A DNA stretch of 64,000 bases from Thraustochytrium sp. TN22 (Eukaryota > Sar > Bigyra > Thraustochytrida > Thraustochytriidae). The stretch spans positions 1-64,000 of the forward strand of contig JABLUY010000173.1 in the NCBI GenBank assembly GCA_013306675.1, given 5' to 3'. The translations under genes were made by a program, and so were the position numbers. Within the stretch, counting starts at the first letter, position 1. Each line of letters starts with the position of its first letter. The notes beneath the pieces are model-generated. The model did not search any database. It saw only the letters and a list, made by a program, of their open reading frames with translations, and had not been told where the DNA came from. Below are positions 37,830 through 47,712 of the stretch, one piece after another.

Positions 37830-38801
37830 TCAGAGCTTAGCCTTGCCATCCTTGTCCCAGGACCCCTCTTCGAAACCGAGGCCCTCAAAGACGGTTTCGT
37901 CCGTGAGCGCGCGGTGGGCGTTGGCGTAGGTGTTCTTCTTGATGCCGGCCATGGACTTGCGGTACTGGGGGCCGCGGAAGCGGTCCTTGGCGATGAGTTC
38001 CTGAGTGAACTCGAGCGCGACCTCAACCACGCGGTCGGCGGCCACGGCATCGGCGACGAGGCGCTCGCGGACGAGGTCCTTGGCCGTGTAGCGCTTGCCG
38101 TAGACGATCATGTCATTGTGCATGTGCACGGGCGTCTTGGCCTTCATGAGCTCCGTCATGCCTTTGCTGTAGACAAGACCAAGGTCGATGGCTGGCACGA
38201 AGAAAAGGCCCTTGTCGGCGACCATGACGCGGTAGTCGAAGGCCAGCCCGAGCATGGCGCCGGCCGCGCAAAAGTGGCCGTGGATGGCCGCGATGGTGGG
38301 CAGCGGGAAGGTGAGCAGGCGCGCAAGGAGCTTCTCCGTGTCGCGCTGCAGGCGGTCCGCGCCGCGCGGGTTGGCGTCGATCCAGCGCAGGTCCATGCCG
38401 TTGCTGAAGAACTTGCCCTCGTTGGTGACCACGACGGCGCAGGCGTCCGGCTCCGCTAGCGCCGCGTCCAGCGCCGCGTCCAGCGCCTGCAGCAGCGCCG
38501 GGTTCACGCGGTGCTCGCACACGCGCGTGCCCCACGCAAAAGTCTCGTCCTTGTCCTCGCCCGTGAGCGTGACCAGCACCACGCGGCCCTCCGACACCAT
38601 GTCCACGCGCAGCATGTCGCTCGCCATGAGCCCGTCCGACACCTGGCTCTCCGCCACGCTCGACAGCCGCCGCTGCACCACCGACAGCCGCGCGCCCTCC
38701 GACGTGCCCTTGGCCTTTCTATCCCTGCCGCCCGCGCCGCCGACGCCGCCGACGCCGCCGACGCCGCCGAGCCCCAGGCACTGCCGCAGCCCGGCCAGCA
38801 T
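37830..38801 (-). CDS. Enoyl-CoA hydratase/isomerase family protein, probable peroxisomal isomerase
   Basis: 323 residues with a crotonase fold at about 65-290. The oxyanion-hole segments are EGKFFSNGMDLRW (first) and HGHFCAAGAMLGLAFDYRVM (second). The acid residue typical of hydratases is not obvious, and the sequence resembles delta3,delta2-enoyl-CoA isomerases (ECI type), which prepare unsaturated fatty acids for beta-oxidation. The C-terminus is AKL, a functional PTS1-type peroxisomal signal. The N-terminus has a Gly-Val repeat (GGVGGVGGVGG, coded by a GCCGAC nonamer) and a basic RRLSS stretch that could also act in mitochondrial import. ATG start at 38801. Confidence 0.85.
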   Translation of the reverse strand: MLAGLRQCLGLGGVGGVGGVGGAGGRDRKAKGTSEGARLSVVQRRLSSVAESQVSDGLMASDMLRVDMVSEGRVVLVTLTGEDKDETFAWGTRVCEHRVNPALLQALDAALDAALAEPDACAVVVTNEGKFFSNGMDLRWIDANPRGADRLQRDTEKLLARLLTFPLPTIAAIHGHFCAAGAMLGLAFDYRVMVADKGLFFVPAIDLGLVYSKGMTELMKAKTPVHMHNDMIVYGKRYTAKDLVRERLVADAVAADRVVEVALEFTQELIAKDRFRGPQYRKSMAGIKKNTYANAHRALTDETVFEGLGFEEGSWDKDGKAKL

Positions 38802-39605
38802 CTCTCAGTCAGGCTGGTCTAGCTAGCTCTAGTAGCCCGTCAACGCGACGCTGCTCGGCGCGAGTCCGACCGCCGCCGCCGCCGCCGCCGCCGTCGCCGC
38901 CGCCGCGCCGCCGAGCCCCGCCGCCGCCGGCCGCGCGCGACTCCGAGTCGGCTCTGCCGCGGGCCCGGCTGCCCGGCCTGCCGCGCCGGCAGCGGGACGC
39001 GCGCGCCGCCCGCGCCCTCGGCTGCTTACTTACGCGCGCACTGTGCACAGCGCCCGAGGATCCCGCCAGGGCATGACGCAGGCGGGAGCGCGAGCCTCGT
39101 GCGCAAACTTTCGCGCCAGCGAGCGCAGCGACGAGCGCCCGGGCTCTGGCGCCTCGGGAGCGGCCGTGCAGGAGCGCGCTGGGCGCAAGCCTTGCTCAAG
39201 CCTGGCCCGCCTCAGCATGGCACGCCGCGCCTTGCACGCGTCGCCCTTGAGAGGGAACTGGCACGTGGCAGCCGCCGCAGCCGCGCACAGCCGCACTGCA
39301 GCATGCACCACCACGCCGCGCTTGCACGCCGCCACGCGATGGTGCAGGCAAACGGGCTACAGCCAGGCGCAGTGCGCTCCGGCCGCGATGGTCTCCCTCG
39401 AGCAGCTCGAGCCTCTCGCGGGCTTGCCCCGCGAGCTGCCGTGTGCGCGGGAGAGGGAGGCAGCAAGCAAGGTCTCGTCTTGACCGTGAGCCAGCCAAAC
39501 TTGGTCATCGATCGTAACGGCCTCACTGTCAGCGCGCGCGGAGCACGGCGGCGGCGGCGCGCAGGGGGCAGACGGTGAAGTGCGGGCGGCGGCGGGCCGG
39601 CGAGC
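38802..39605. other. Divergent intergenic region
   Basis: CTAG motifs at 38818-38832, then GCC-repeat DNA to about 38940, then mixed GC-rich unique sequence. It should hold the promoters of the isomerase (left) and the secreted protein (right). No gene I can support. Confidence 0.5.
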
Positions 39606-40224
39606 ATGCGGGCGGCGGTGGTGGCGCTGGCGCTGGCGCTGGCGCTACTGCTGTGCGCCCGCGGCGCAAGGGCGCAGGTGAAGGAGTTCCACAAGGTGTA
39701 CCTGTGCGATGGTGAGGGCTCGTTGGACGGCTCACGCATCCAGTACACGCTCGACTTTGCCATGTGCAAGGAGAACAACCCGGACGACTATTGCCTGGTA
39801 AGTTAGGTTGTCGCGCGGCGTTGCGCGGCGTCTTGCTCGGCACGATTCAAGAATGGTGCCTGACGCGCTCTCGCTTGCTGCTTCTCGTACTCGATGCTTC
39901 TCGTACTCGCTGCTTTCGTTGCTTCTCGCGCTCACCACGTAGAAGTGCCGCTGCGCGTTCGTCAAGTACTACAACGTTGCAAGCGCCTGCTTTGAAGCGG
40001 ACGCGGACTACGAGTCGCGCGTGCTGGCATCCAAGGAGCAGTGGGAGTCCGACTACGTGGAGCTCTGCCTGGACGGCGATACCTCGGCCGCCATCGACTT
40101 CTCACTTGACCCGACGAGCGAGAACTTTTGCAATGCGGCGTCGCGCTCAGTTCCTGGCGGCGTTGCTGTGCTGGCTTCGCTCTTCTCCACGCTCGCCACA
40201 GTGTACCTAGCCACCGTAGCCTAG
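39606..40224 (+). CDS. Small secreted Cys-rich protein, probable GPI-anchored (one intron)
   Basis: Two exons: 39606-39797 and 39943-40224, with a GTAAGT...TAG intron of 145 nt in phase 0; the joined frame encodes 157 residues. The N-terminus is a signal peptide (ALALALALLLCARGARA). The mature part is small with about seven Cys, including KCRCAF next to the splice site. The C-terminus (VPGGVAVLASLFSTLATVYL) is hydrophobic and ends at the stop, as GPI attachment signals do, with small residues (NAASRS) just before it. A surface role is likely, the function unknown. Without the intron, exon 1 would stop two codons after the donor. Confidence 0.75.
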
Positions 40225-41599
40225 GCTAGCCTGGTCGAGGCGAAGGGCCCGATGACTGGCGCCCAACAATGTATCTTAGAGCTTGCACAACAGTCGACGC
40301 AACGCGTGTAGCCAGCAAAGCACTTGCCTGGTCTCCGGCTCTCCTGGTGCCTCCCTTTGCCCCTCGGGCGTCCCACTTGTCCCGACGCAACGTAACGTGC
40401 TCCACATCTGGCATCCCATGTCCACCCGGGGACTTTGCACAGCGCCCTTCCTCAAAAGGCGTGGCGGGATCGCCACCGCCCTGTCCGCTGGCTAGCTAGT
40501 GCCTTGCGGCCGCGCCCAATCCATTCTGGCATGGCCAGCTTCCGCAAGCTCGTCTCGCGCTTTCCACGCGGCGCCCCATCTTCGCCGCGACTCGCGCAGC
40601 GCCCCACCTCTTGACGGGCGCTCGGCGTCACGCCCCGCGTCGCGTGCGGTCGCGGGCGGCAGAGCGCACGTCCGCGGCCGTTCGGCCCCGTGGCGGGAGT
40701 CACGCGGGCGGCCAGCGTGCTGGGCCTTGCTGCGCCTTGCTGCGCGCCCTGCGCTTCGCGACGGACTGCAGCCCCGCGCCAGGAGCGTGGCGCTCCCTGA
40801 CGAACGAGCGAGCGGCACGCAGCCCCTGCCTGCCATCATCTCCCGTTTCGAATTTGAAAACGAGAGGGCGCATTCGGAATTCAAACCAGCGCTGCAGACC
40901 AAGATCGATCGAGGCCGGCCAGCAGCGCGGCGACGGCGCTCCGCGGCGGCGGCGGCGGCGGCGGCGGAAACGCCCCGGCTGCCTGGCAGACGGAGACGGT
41001 GAGTATCGCCCGCCCGTGGCCGGCCTGGCCGCCCCCACTCACGCACTCAGGCTGCAGCGCTTTGTTTTGTTTCATTTGACCAGTGAGCCCAGCCACTCCC
41101 TTCCCTTCCTTCATTCGCCTTGCTTGGAGACCGACTCCGGCAAAGGAGACGGCCGCGGGCTGGACTCCCGCTTGCGCCAGGCGTGCGACGCCGCGACGCC
41201 GGAGCGCCGCGAGCAGACCCTGTGAGTGAGGCGCGCGGCAGAGCGTCGCGAGCGAGCGAGCGAGCGTCGCGAGCAGGTTCGTGACGCGAGCTCGGCTCGG
41301 CCCGGCTCGGCTGGCGGCGCGGCCGCGACGGGCGGCGACGGCGAGTCTGAACGAGGCCGTGCCTGAGAGTGAGAGGCACGGCGCTCCGTGACGGGCCGGC
41401 CCTCCAAGCGCTCTTCTCTCTCTCTCTCTCGCCCTCCCTCCTCTGCTCCCGGTCGGGCAGTCGCGCGTCGGCCTCAAGAGCAGCTCGCAGCGCAGGGCAG
41501 CGCAGCGTGGCGCGGCGCGGCGCGGCACGGCGGCGGGCGTGCGGAGACCGCGAGGGCGAGCGAACGGTAGCAGCGCGTAGCCGGATCGCGTGCAGCAGG
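40225..41599. other. Upstream region of the membrane glycoprotein, with two candidate 5' UTR introns
   Basis: Begins with CTAG motifs at 40207-40232. Two stretches look like introns of a spliced leader exon series for the gene at 41600: 40999-41083 (GTGAGT...TTTCATTTGACCAG) and 41222-41460 (GTGAGT...CTCTCT...CGGGCAG). Donors, pyrimidine tracts and AGs are good, but there is no coding frame to test them against. 41410-41430 is a CT run. Confidence 0.4.
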
Positions 41600-43480
41600 A
41601 TGCGGAACTCCGTGGCGGCCGGGCTCGTGGCCGTGGCGGTGGCGGCGGCCTCGGCCCAGGGCCAGCAGCTCTACGAAGACGCTGTGCGGTTCACGTACGT
41701 GTGCCGGTACGATGGCGGCGACACGTTGAGCGCGAGCGGGTCGTTCGGCCCGTGCATGTACATGAACGAGACGTCGCTGCGCGTCTCGGGCAGCACGCGC
41801 GTGTATGCCGAGATGGTGGAGATCGCCGACATGAACGCCACCACGGACCATCACTACGGCTGGAAGATCTACCTCAACGGCACGGTGGGGGACCAGATCG
41901 ACGCCAAGATCGAGCACAACTTTACGGACGCTGGCCTGATCATGGGCGGCAACCTGAACAACCACATCAACGCGGTGGACGTCAGCTCGTCTTCCTCGGA
42001 CGGTGAAGCCATGACTTGGCAGGTGGACGGCGCCTCCATCCCGAGCGACCTGGCCGGCCCGTGGCGCTTTAGGTACTCGCACAACGGCAACGAGAAGTGT
42101 CTCGCGCTCTCGGACTCGGGCCGCGCGCACCTGCTCAACTGCACGTCCAGCGACACGCAGCTGCGCCTGGTCAAGTACACGTCGCCGCCCACGAGCCGCC
42201 CGACCACGTACGCGCCCACGTCCACGCCGCAGCCCACCTCGGACAACGCCGACACCTTCTCGGAGATGGCCATCATCCTGCGCAAGTCGCTCCTCGACGT
42301 GTACTCGCGCGGCCTGCTCATCGGTCTTGGCGTCTCCACCGGCAGCAACCCGAACTACTACCCGGCGTCGGGCGACAAGCTGCAGCTCAAGAGCCTGCAG
42401 AAGAACTTCAACAAGGACGACGAGCTCGCTCAGTTCAAGATGCTCTGGGACTACGACGAGGACTACCACCTCTCGCTCACGCGCGACTCGGGCGACGACA
42501 CCGACCTCGTATTGGAGTCCATCAAGAACCTCAACAAGCTCGGCCGCGACCCCATCGACACCTACGGCTACGTGCTGCTCAGCGAGGTCTCGGGCAAGGT
42601 CAAGCAGCGCTTCACCATGGTCAAGACCGGCCAGACCAGCACCAAGGGCACGCTCGTGAAGATCGTCATTGGCGACAACATCAAGTCCTCGACTGCGGAC
42701 TTTAGCAGCAGCGACCTCTGCCTCACCGTCGCCAGCTGCGACCCGTGGAGCGAGGACACCTGCCGCCCCAACTCCAACCTCGTTGGGTGCGAGGACTCCT
42801 GCGACGACTCCGACAACAAGCAGGAGGGCATCGTCAATGGTACCTACGTCAAGCTGGCGCGCTGCATGACTGCCTACAACGAGGCGCAGATCTTCGCCAT
42901 TATCACCGCCGAAGAGGCGCTCAACGTCATTGAGGAGGCATCCACGGCGCGTCCCACCTTCGCGCCCTCCGCCTCGCCCACTTCAGCCGTCACCACGGTG
43001 ATCACCAACCCGCCCACCACCGAGCAGACTCAGGCCGCCACCGAGTCGCCCACCGCCACCAACGAGCGCGTCGAGAGCCCGGGCAGTGATGACGATACCT
43101 CTTCGGGCCCGGACGCCTTCATTTGGCTCTACGTCGTCATCGCCGCCGCCGTCGCCGCAGTCTTTATCTTCCTCGTTGCCCGCCGCCGCCGCCGCAACCG
43201 TGACCGCAGCGAGTACGGCACGGGCGATTTCAAGTCAGGCATGGGTCCGCTGGGCTACGACGATGACGACGACGACGACGACCAGGAGCTCTATAACTCC
43301 TTCGCTACCGGCGCCGGCGCTGGCACGGCCCGCACCGCCGATGCTGCTGCCGTGCGCCGCACTGGCGCCAACAACAGCGGTCTGGACCAGCCCATGATCA
43401 ACAAGCGCTCCAACTCCATGTCCTTCGAGCCGCACGTTGCTCACTTCGAGCAGGAGGCCGGCTTTGTCGCGCGGGTTTGA
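41600..43480 (+). CDS. Type I membrane glycoprotein with PT-rich linkers
   Basis: 626 residues from ATG 41600. Signal peptide MRNSVAAGLVAVAVAAASAQ, a large extracellular part with several N-x-S/T sites (MNET, MNAT, LNGT, HNFT, LNCT, VNGT), two globular blocks separated by a PTSRPTTYAPTSTPQPTS linker, a second Ser/Thr/Pro/Glu-rich stalk, one transmembrane helix (AFIWLYVVIAAAVAAVFIFLVA) with a stop-transfer RRRRRNR, and a cytosolic tail with an Asp8 run. The first block (RFTYVCRYDGGDTLSASGSF) and second block are not families I can name. PT-linkers of this style are common in stramenopile surface proteins. The open frame upstream to 41369 has no ATG. Confidence 0.82.
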   Translation: MRNSVAAGLVAVAVAAASAQGQQLYEDAVRFTYVCRYDGGDTLSASGSFGPCMYMNETSLRVSGSTRVYAEMVEIADMNATTDHHYGWKIYLNGTVGDQIDAKIEHNFTDAGLIMGGNLNNHINAVDVSSSSSDGEAMTWQVDGASIPSDLAGPWRFRYSHNGNEKCLALSDSGRAHLLNCTSSDTQLRLVKYTSPPTSRPTTYAPTSTPQPTSDNADTFSEMAIILRKSLLDVYSRGLLIGLGVSTGSNPNYYPASGDKLQLKSLQKNFNKDDELAQFKMLWDYDEDYHLSLTRDSGDDTDLVLESIKNLNKLGRDPIDTYGYVLLSEVSGKVKQRFTMVKTGQTSTKGTLVKIVIGDNIKSSTADFSSSDLCLTVASCDPWSEDTCRPNSNLVGCEDSCDDSDNKQEGIVNGTYVKLARCMTAYNEAQIFAIITAEEALNVIEEASTARPTFAPSASPTSAVTTVITNPPTTEQTQAATESPTATNERVESPGSDDDTSSGPDAFIWLYVVIAAAVAAVFIFLVARRRRRNRDRSEYGTGDFKSGMGPLGYDDDDDDDDQELYNSFATGAGAGTARTADAAAVRRTGANNSGLDQPMINKRSNSMSFEPHVAHFEQEAGFVARV

Positions 43481-44226
43481 GACGAGCGAGCGAGCGACGC
43501 GCGTGCCGCGTGCCAGCGTCACGTGCAAGTCCAGCGTCACGTGCAAGCTGTAATTTTTTCCTCTTGACGCACTCCACCCACACAGACACACACACACACT
43601 TAGTACTCGTACGCACACAAGCGCCCGAAAGTATATGAGACCATCTGATGCTCGCACCCATGTGTGTTCGTTCGCTTATGGCCAGAGATGAATCGATAGA
43701 TGCGCTTCCGTTTCCAGTGCATGCGACAGACGTCAAACAGACCACGCGCTTTGTTTGACCTTTCTGCGCGTGCAGCCAACGTGCGGCCATTGCACTCGGG
43801 AGACATACTCTGATATCTCTGCGGTGCGTGCCAGACAAGGTGGTGGTACATTTGTGCGCCTGACTTGAGTATGTTCTTTTGAATGCATGCATGAATGAAA
43901 TAGTCGTGTCCTTCTGACCCAGCTTCTGCTGCTTGCTGCTGCTTGTTGCTGCTTGCTGCTCTTGCCGATGCCTTGGCAAAAGAGGCACTGGAAAAGTGCC
44001 TTTATGTATGAGGTTGCGGCCAGCCGTCTCCTGACCGTCTCTGCTATCTGACTCTCGCTCGCTGATTCGCTGATTCGCTGGTTCACTGGCTCCTCTCTTC
44101 TACTTTTTCGCTCGCCGCGCCGTGGAGAATGACAACGATGCTTCGGCGGAAATCCTGCCGTTGCCATTCTCGGTTGGGCCTCTGCCGTTCGCTTGTCTGT
44201 CGTTTGCTTGTCTGCCGTTTGCCAAG
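43481..44226. other. Convergent intergenic region
   Basis: 3' flanks of the glycoprotein and the peptidase. Contains short CACA runs near 43585, a CTGCTTG repeat at 43925-43962 and AT-richer unique sequence. A long plus-strand open frame entering from the right is antisense to the peptidase and is not a gene. Confidence 0.55.
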
Positions 44227-46833
44227 CTAGACCTTCATCTTCTTGGCATTCACGGCGTCGGAGGTGCCCAGGAGGTGCTCGTCAAAGTACTCCTTGACGC
44301 GCTTCTCCATGTAGATGCGGTCTTGCAACCTGCGTGGAGAATGGCGTTCGTCGGGAAAGAGGAGGAGGTCATAGTGCTTGTTGGCGGCGATAAGAGCGTT
44401 GATGAGACGCGCGGTGTGGCGAAAGTGCACGTTCTCGTCGATGAGGCCGTGCACGAGCATGAGCTTTCCACGCAAGTTGCGCACGTGCGTCATGACGGAG
44501 CCCTCCTCGTAGCCAGTCGGGTTGGTGGCAGGCGTGCCCATGTAGCGCTCCGTGTAGTGCGTGTCGTAGCCATCCCAGTGCGTGACGGGCGCACCGGCCA
44601 CGGCAACGTGGAAGACGTCGGGCCGCTTCACAAGACACATGGCGGACATGTAGCCGCCATAGCTCCAGCCGTAAATGCCGACGCGCGCAGGGTCCGCGAC
44701 GCCAATTTGGACGAGGTGCTGCACGCCGGTGACCTGGTCGTCCACCTCGACGGTGCCCATGCAGTGCTTGACCGCTCCCTCAAAGGCCAGCCCGCGAAAG
44801 GCACTCCCGCGGTTGTCAACCTTGAGCACAGCGTACCCAGCGTCCGCCAGGCGCTGGGCGCGCATGTCCACCGTGACGTCCCAGCCGTTGGCAACGCGCT
44901 GCACGTGCGGGCCGCCGTACACCGCAACCACAAGTGGGTACGGGCCGGGCCCGTGGCGCGAGGCCACCGGCCGATACAGCGCGCCGAAGAGCTCGACCGC
45001 GCCGTCGCTCGAAGGGAAGCGGATCAGCGTGGGCTCCACCAGCAGGGACCGCAGGCGCCCCAGCTCCTCGCGCACCAGCGGGCTCTCCGTGCCGTCGTGC
45101 AGCGTGTACAGGGGCGCCAGGCCCTTGTCGCCGCCGACGCCGCCCGTGAGTCGGTAAAGGACCGTCGTGGGTGGCACCGTGGTGCTGTGGTGCGTCACCA
45201 CGGCCAGGTCGCCCTCCGGGTCCATGACCATGGCGTGCACACCCGTCACGCCCGCCGTGAGCGGCACGAGTTCCGGCTGGGCATCGGTGCTCCACAGCGA
45301 GCAGCAGTACACATGACGCTCCAGCGGGCCCTCCTTGGTGGCAGAAAAGTAAACCAGCCCACGCTCCAGGTCCAGCTGCAGCAGACCCGTCACCATCCAC
45401 TCGCCCTCTGGACACAGTGGGCGAACCAGCGAGGTCTGTCGCGTCTGCGCGCAATAGTGGTACAGGTACAGCTTCATGAAGCCCTCCTGGCGCTCCGAGC
45501 CCCACACGAAGAAGAAGTTCGCGCCGCCGCTCGAGCCGCCGCTCGTGCTCCCGCTCGCACCCGACGCCATCCCGAAGATGCCGCCGCCAACGCCGCCGCC
45601 AACGCCGCCGACGCGCCCGTCTGCGCTCTTCATGACCACGTCCGCGTCCGCACCGCGCCGCGGCAGCCCCAGCTTCAGCTCGGCGGGGCGCGACTCGAAC
45701 GAGACGAAGAGATCGTGCAGGTTGATCCAGGTGGCCGACTTCTCGTGCACCAGCACCGTGCGCTCGCCGGTGTCCAGGTCGTACCGAACCAGGAGCAGCT
45801 CCGATTGCTCACGATTTTGCAGCTGCGCCGACAGCGACCCGTCCGGGAGCCAGTCCACCCGCGCCAGATACATGTCCGGGTCGTTCGCGCCCTCCACAAA
45901 GCTCGTGTCCAGCCACTGCACCGCAGGCACGCTACCGCTGCTGCTGCTGCTGCTGCCGCCGCCGCCGCTGCTGCCGTTGCCCCCAGCGGGCGGCGGCACT
46001 GCCACTACACCCAGCTTCACGCGCGGGTTTTCGCGGCCCGCAAACGGATACCGGTGGTCCTCCTGCGCCTCGGGGCCCACCGCATCGCTGCCCTGGTGCA
46101 TGATGCGGAACTCGGGAATGTGCGACTCGTCTACGAGCTCAAAGGCCAGCCGCTCGCTGTCGGGCGACCACCAAAAGCCGTGGTATCGGTCCATCTCCTC
46201 CTGCGCGATGAAGTCTGCAAGACCGCTCGTCCTGCCATGCCCGCGCGAGCCGAACGTGAGCCGCACGGGCGCCGCGCCCTGCGTCTCGACGTCCTGCACG
46301 TACAGCTCCGCGTCACGCACGAAAGCCACCATGCCGCCGTCCGGCGCAAGCTGCGGGTCCAGCGCCCCGCCCTTGGCGTCGTCACCGGGGGCGGCGGTCG
46401 TCGCCTTGTCGAAGACCTTGCGCGGCGCCGCGCTGCGCGTCGTCTCGCCCATATCCTTGAGAAAGATGTTACCGTTCAGCGGGATGAGCATGCGCGACGT
46501 CAGCTGTGGCGACGTGCCCCAGGCGTACTGGGTGATGCCCACAGACATTTGCCGGGTACGCTCGCGCCGCAGCTTGTCCTCCAGCGACAGCGTTTCCTCC
46601 GTGTTGCTCTGCTCCGCGCTTGCCTCCGGATCCCACAGCTTGTACGGTTCGCCCTGCGCGTTGCCCTGCTCATCCAGATCCATGCAGAAGAGCTGCCGTT
46701 TGAGCAGATTCTCGCTCGAGTCCGGGTACAGGAACGCCAGGAACTTGCGGCACGGGCTGAACGCCGTGTGCGTCGGTGACACCACGCCCGGCATGGGTCG
46801 CGCCGCTACGATCACCTCGTCGAGAAGGTTCAT
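44227..46833 (-). CDS. Dipeptidyl peptidase 8/9-type serine protease (S9B)
   Basis: 868 residues from the first in-frame ATG (46833, MNLLDEVIV). N-terminal beta-propeller with the substrate N-terminus-binding Glu pair in [21 protein letters not shown], as in DPP4/8/9. The C-terminal alpha/beta hydrolase has the nucleophile in [10 protein letters not shown], Asp in [10 protein letters not shown] and His in the PDERHSPR segment. There is no signal peptide or N-terminal membrane helix, so it should be cytosolic like DPP8/9, removing Xaa-Pro dipeptides. The propeller contains a Gly/Ser low-complexity insert (45,520-45,600) and another at 45,930-46,000. A Gly/Arg-rich open stretch runs upstream to 47112 without an ATG. 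Confidence 0.93.
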   Translation of the reverse strand: MNLLDEVIVAARPMPGVVSPTHTAFSPCRKFLAFLYPDSSENLLKRQLFCMDLDEQGNAQGEPYKLWDPEASAEQSNTEETLSLEDKLRRERTRQMSVGITQYAWGTSPQLTSRMLIPLNGNIFLKDMGETTRSAAPRKVFDKATTAAPGDDAKGGALDPQLAPDGGMVAFVRDAELYVQDVETQGAAPVRLTFGSRGHGRTSGLADFIAQEEMDRYHGFWWSPDSERLAFELVDESHIPEFRIMHQGSDAVGPEAQEDHRYPFAGRENPRVKLGVVAVPPPAGGNGSSGGGGSSSSSSGSVPAVQWLDTSFVEGANDPDMYLARVDWLPDGSLSAQLQNREQSELLLVRYDLDTGERTVLVHEKSATWINLHDLFVSFESRPAELKLGLPRRGADADVVMKSADGRVGGVGGGVGGGIFGMASGASGSTSGGSSGGANFFFVWGSERQEGFMKLYLYHYCAQTRQTSLVRPLCPEGEWMVTGLLQLDLERGLVYFSATKEGPLERHVYCCSLWSTDAQPELVPLTAGVTGVHAMVMDPEGDLAVVTHHSTTVPPTTVLYRLTGGVGGDKGLAPLYTLHDGTESPLVREELGRLRSLLVEPTLIRFPSSDGAVELFGALYRPVASRHGPGPYPLVVAVYGGPHVQRVANGWDVTVDMRAQRLADAGYAVLKVDNRGSAFRGLAFEGAVKHCMGTVEVDDQVTGVQHLVQIGVADPARVGIYGWSYGGYMSAMCLVKRPDVFHVAVAGAPVTHWDGYDTHYTERYMGTPATNPTGYEEGSVMTHVRNLRGKLMLVHGLIDENVHFRHTARLINALIAANKHYDLLLFPDERHSPRRLQDRIYMEKRVKEYFDEHLLGTSDAVNAKKMKV

Positions 46834-47712
46834 CCTCGCTCCGGCCGCGCCGCCCGCCCGCCGCGTTTCCTCGCGGCGCCGCTGCACCCGCTGCCCCTCC
46901 TCCGCCTCGCGACGGCCCTCGTCCCGGCCCTGCCCGGCCCGGCCCGGCCCGCCGCACCAGGTCCGCCGCGGGCCTGCGCCGCTTCGACCGGGCTCGCCGC
47001 CGCTCGCCGCCGCCGCCGCCGCCGCCGCCGCGCCGCGCCGCGCCGAGCCGCACGCGCAGGATCGCCCCGAGCCTTCGGGCTTTGCCGGCGGCTGCAGCCT
47101 GCTCGATCTCACTCATCATCACTGTCAGGCAGGCAGGCAGGCAGGCAGGCAGAGGCAGGCTCGGGCTGCCACTGCAGCGGCGATGACGAGAGAGAAGAGG
47201 CTTCCAAGCAGAGGAACTTGGCGTGAAAGAGAAGATTGACCGGCACCGCACTGCGACCACGAGACGGTGGCGAGCCTGAGCCTGAGCCTGAGCTTGAGCT
47301 GACTGTGACGAAGGACTCGCCGACGGACTCGGTCGTTCATCAAGTTGTGGCGGGCCTGCTCCGGCGATGAGGCTGCAGAACAAAAAGCGACGCACAAGCA
47401 CCGAAAGACCTGCAGGAGCTGAGCGAGCTGCAGGGGCAGGAGCGGCAGCAAGAGAAGCACTGGCAGAACAGATGGAAGCGGGAGCACGGTGATCCAAGTT
47501 GTGGGGTGCTTTTCACTCGACACGTTACTACCACGGCAGAAAGCTCAATGTCAAGCACAGCTTGCACGCACGGTCAGGCAGAGTTCATCATCATTCACGG
47601 TGGCAGACGGATGCTCGTCATCATTCAAGGTGGCACCTGGCTGCGCTCAGAGGCTCGCGCGTGAACCTGCCCCGGAGAGCTCATGAACCTCGTCACGGCG
47701 GGCTACTAGGGC
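46834..47712. other. Intergenic region with (GGCA)n
   Basis: GC-rich leader of the peptidase to about 47100, a CAGG/GGCA run at 47126-47152, short GAGCCT repeats near 47275, and CATCATTCA(A/C)GGTGGCA half-repeats near 47590-47630. No supported gene. Confidence 0.5.

Noticed and set aside
44122-46779. 885-codon plus-strand open frame
   Set aside because: Exact antisense of the DPP8/9-type peptidase. Rich in His/Arg/Val with no domain; a by-product of GC-biased third positions.
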